Shown here piece after piece: positions 61,921 to 64,000 of a stretch of 64,000 nucleotides of DNA. The stretch is from Catellatospora sichuanensis (GTDB lineage Bacteria > Actinomycetota > Actinomycetes > Mycobacteriales > Micromonosporaceae), in assembly GCF_007483665.1 (NCBI RefSeq), contig NZ_ML660192.1, forward strand, positions 58,010-122,009, read 5' to 3'. A program made the position numbers and the translations under genes. Numbering within the stretch: position 1 is the stretch's first letter; each line of letters opens with the position of its first letter. The notes below the pieces were generated by a model, which was given only the letters and a program-made list of their open reading frames with translations, had not been told where the DNA came from and searched no databases.

Positions 61921-62112
61921 CGTCCTTCGCCAAGGCCTCCGTCCCCGGCCCACGACGGAACGACGGCTAGGGCGGCGGACCGGTGAACGGGGTAGAGACA
62001 AGCCGGGTTGTCGCGGGAAATAGGCCACTTCCTGCGACAGCCACACTGACTGCTTCACGTTTGAGGCGCTGACGAGACCTGCACCCATCGATAAGGCCGC
62101 GTCAGCACCGGA
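61921..62112. other. Gap before repeat copy 5
   Basis: No gene recognised; short open frames only. Confidence 0.4.
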
Positions 62113-62400
62113 GCGGCGATCCTCGCCGTACATCTCGTACATCGACCCGTTGGGTCGAAGTACGCCTCGCTTACACCTCGCACCGCCGACCACCACCAGG
62201 TCGAAGCAGCATCGCTTCTTCCCACCCATTGAGCGAGCCGCCCGAAACGCACCCCGAGACGCGGCCCGTGAACCGCCGTTGAGCAGTAAAAATAGCTCCG
62301 AGGAGGAAGTCTGGAGTCTCCGGGGCTACATGAACCCTAAGTACATGATCACGATGGCCGGTGAGCTGCCGCTCACATGATCACGATGGCCGGGTGGTGA
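62113..62400. repeat. Island repeat, copy 5 (long form)
   Basis: GCGGCGATCCTCGCC at 62113-62127 (shared with copy 3), then TTCTTCCCACCCATTGAGCG, the diverged hairpin region CTCCGAGGAGGAAGTCTGGA, and the core at 62324-62357. An 18-base piece, CATGATCACGATGGCCGG, occurs twice here (62344-62361 and 62376-62393). Confidence 0.9.
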
Positions 62401-62787
62401 TGGCCACGGTGAAGTCGCCGCCCGGCCGTACGTCGGCGTGAGGCCGCCAGGTCATCATGTTCGGAGGACGATGCCAGCACGTGTAGTCGCCATGGACGTC
62501 GGCTCAGTCGCTCGCCCGAGCACCTCGTGCTTCGCGGGGCCCCCTGGCACCGCTCACCGACAACCAGCAGCAGATCGACCGCGCCGAAACCGAGTCGAGC
62601 TCGGCCGGCTCTTGCCGGTGATTGCTGGCGGTATACAGCCCTGGCCTAATCCCTTGCCGGGGCGGTGGGCCAACCTGACGGCACAGGAGTCGCTGACCTA
62701 CCCTGGGCTCCTACAACGTGATGTAGGGCCTTGACGGCGTACGACAATGTGAGGCGATGCGAAGTTGCTGATGTGATTGGACTGATC
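62401..62787. other. Gene-poor stretch right of the island
   Basis: No open frame with a motif or ribosome binding site is evident. Presumably contains the promoter for the next gene. Confidence 0.4.
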
Positions 62788-63438
62788 ATGGCATCGTGGA
62801 CCAGGCGCGACGGCGGGCTTTGGGTACCGTCAGATGTGTTGCCGGTGCAAGCTCAAATACTGCGACCGCGTGATGGCTTTGCTGTCTGGGTTCAAGCAGT
62901 CGCCACTGTGACTGCCCTGGCCATCGCAGCGTGGAGTGCGTGGATGACCTTTCGGCTAACCGAGAGCCAGGTTCAAGCCAATCAGAGCCAAGTGACCGCA
63001 AATCAGATAACGCAAGATCGACTGATGGCGAGGTTTGCATCCAAGGTGTCCTACTGGATCAAGGAAAGGACATGCGATGACCATGACACGTGCACTCTAG
63101 TCATTCAAATCGATAATCGCTCGTCAGCACGACTGTTAGGTGCAGCGTTCACCCAGGCAGACAGGCCCACCCCGTCGAGCCGACTTCGAATGTTTGGCAT
63201 CAACTGGAGATTCCCGGACGTGCCAGCGTGCCAACGGGTTGTAGTAACCGTGTATACCCGTCCTGATGAACAGCCAGGTGCGATGTACTTTGTTGATCCA
63301 GCAGGATTTTGGGCGATTGATTTCGTTGGCACGGTATGGAATGTCGGAAACGCCAGAGTCGGTACTGTTTGGTCTCTGAACCAAAAGGAACCGACTCTTG
63401 AAACCATCCAGCAGTTCCAGGATTGCGCCGAGAATTAG
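62788..63438 (+). CDS. Single-span membrane protein with extracytoplasmic beta domain
   Basis: About 216 residues from ATG 62788 (MASWTRRDGGLWVPSDVLPV); a start further upstream at 62731 is possible. One membrane helix (FAVWVQAVATVTALAIAAWS) at ~30-52, a short coil rich in Gln/Asn (SQVQANQSQVTANQITQDRL), then a beta-rich part (VSYWIKERTCDDHDTCTLVI, VVVTVYTRPDEQPGAMYFVD). Codon use is more AT-rich than average. Unknown family. Confidence 0.6.
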   Translation: MASWTRRDGGLWVPSDVLPVQAQILRPRDGFAVWVQAVATVTALAIAAWSAWMTFRLTESQVQANQSQVTANQITQDRLMARFASKVSYWIKERTCDDHDTCTLVIQIDNRSSARLLGAAFTQADRPTPSSRLRMFGINWRFPDVPACQRVVVTVYTRPDEQPGAMYFVDPAGFWAIDFVGTVWNVGNARVGTVWSLNQKEPTLETIQQFQDCAEN

Positions 63439-63569
63439 TACTCCAGTTGCAGTTTGCCTTTCAAGTATCTGTGCTGGTAGTGGCATAGTTTTGCCCTATG
63501 TTGATGGGCTTGCCGCCACCATGACCATCGATTGACTGGGTCTGCTGCACCGATAGATGACAGGTGTAG

Positions 63570-63868
63570 TCACGCGGCCTGACTGGCCGGTGAGGTCATG
63601 ATTGTCTCGAACTCGATGGGGGTCAACTTGCCGAGCGGGCGCTGTCGTCGGCGCCGGTGGTAGGTGCGTTCAATCCAGGTCACGATCGCGGTGCGCAACT
63701 GGTCGCGGGTGGCCCAGGACCGGCGGTCGAGGACGTTGTTCTGCAACAGGCCGAAGAACGACTCCATAGCGGCGTTGTCGCCGGCGGCGCCGACCCGGCC
63801 CATCGAGCCGAGCATGCGGTGCTGGTGCAGCGCGGCGACGAACTTCCTCGATCGAAACTGGACGGATT
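63570..63868 (-). pseudogene. IS3-family transposase (orfB) C-terminal fragment
   Basis: QFRSRKFVAALHQHRMLGSM, GRVGAAGDNAAMESFFGLLQ, NNVLDRRSWATRDQLRTAIV and RRRRQRPLGKLTPIEFE are the DDE-region end of IS3-group transposases. The Glu in NAAMESFF is the last catalytic residue. The N-terminal part is cut where an IS30-like element begins. Confidence 0.85.
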
Positions 63869-63906
63869 CAACCGGTCGTCGCAACACCTTGATTCTGGAG
63901 GTGTTG

Positions 63907-64000
63907 ATGGGTCGCCCGGCGGGGTGGATGAAGGCGTTGACGGGCAGGGCCGCGATGAAGTCGCCCGGGGCGCCGTCGCATCGGCGGGACGTGGAGCGGG
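63907..64000 (+). mobile_element. IS30-family transposase, 5' end (runs off the window)
   Basis: ATG 63907 opens MGRPAGWMKALTGRAAMKSP then GAPSHRRDVER, the N-terminus of a common actinobacterial IS30 transposase. CGTCGCAACACC just upstream (about 63878-63889) is a candidate for its left end, truncating the IS3 fragment. Confidence 0.75.

Noticed and set aside
37385..62357. Repeat core read as a small conserved peptide (MNPKYMITMAGDLPL)
   Set aside because: The frame is open in most copies, but there is no ribosome binding site, copies differ in downstream stops, and the hairpin and DNA-level conservation outside the frame argue for a DNA or RNA element.
1..64000. tRNA genes or classic tRNA-linked attachment sites
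   Set aside because: I looked for T-arm-like GGTTCGAATCC patterns and cloverleaf ends and found none.

Overview
This window looks like a chromosomal accessory region of a mycelial actinomycete, most likely in or near the Micromonosporaceae. The evidence is very high GC with GC-rich third codon positions, many GTG starts, 4-base ATGA/GTGA gene overlaps, secreted polymer-degrading enzymes with ricin-type and CBM modules, and typical actinobacterial families. The genus is an inference. I saw no rRNA, tRNA or CRISPR array.

Left part (about 1-36.9 kb), mostly metabolic and secreted functions. Plant-polymer genes are a GH43-ricin enzyme cut by the window edge, a PL3 pectate lyase with a ricin domain, a CBM2-FnIII protein, and a 1946-residue secreted ThuA/sugar-dehydrogenase/PKD/CBM6 protein. 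LacI-type palindromes lie upstream of the pectate lyase and of the giant protein. Between them are a SUKH-fold gene flanked by a diverged direct repeat, a P-loop kinase, a PadR-membrane protein pair, and a MacA/MacB-like export operon (lipoprotein adaptor, ATPase, FtsX-type permease). Further on are DUF4253, DUF6745-pentapeptide and MOSC proteins, a divergent TetR-SDR-NADPH/F420-type dehydrogenase cluster, a DUF2157-type membrane protein, and a SpoU methylase coupled to an HEIGH-motif protein. IS5, TnpB, Tn3 and serine-recombinase remnants mark repeated insertion and decay.

Right part (about 37-62.5 kb), a conflict/defence island. It holds: (a) a KAP-type P-loop NTPase fused to a C-terminal CHAT caspase-like protease, translationally coupled to a two-ended membrane/coiled-coil protein; (b) an AT-richer two-gene unit containing an ImmA/IrrE-like protein that lacks the zinc-binding motif; (c) two overlapping endonuclease VII-like HNH genes; (d) a three-gene operon of a PD-(D/E)XK-like nuclease, a DprA-family protein and a degenerate-HAD/phosphoribosyltransferase fusion; (e) a caspase-NACHT/STAND-TPR protein with about 15 nearly identical repeats, divergent from an alpha/beta hydrolase. 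Broken WD40 propellers, serine-recombinase fragments and IS630, IS30, IS5 and IS3 remnants fill the spaces.

The most striking non-coding signal is a dispersed repeat. A 34-base core, GGCTACATGAACCCTAAGTA followed by CATGATCACGATGG, occurs five times in the same orientation (about 37.4, 39.85, 50.35, 56.85 and 62.3 kb). In three copies it is part of a 170-220 base unit with a hairpin. The copies punctuate the island and separate its modules.

All functional statements rest on reading the translated sequence and recalled family motifs. No database search was possible.
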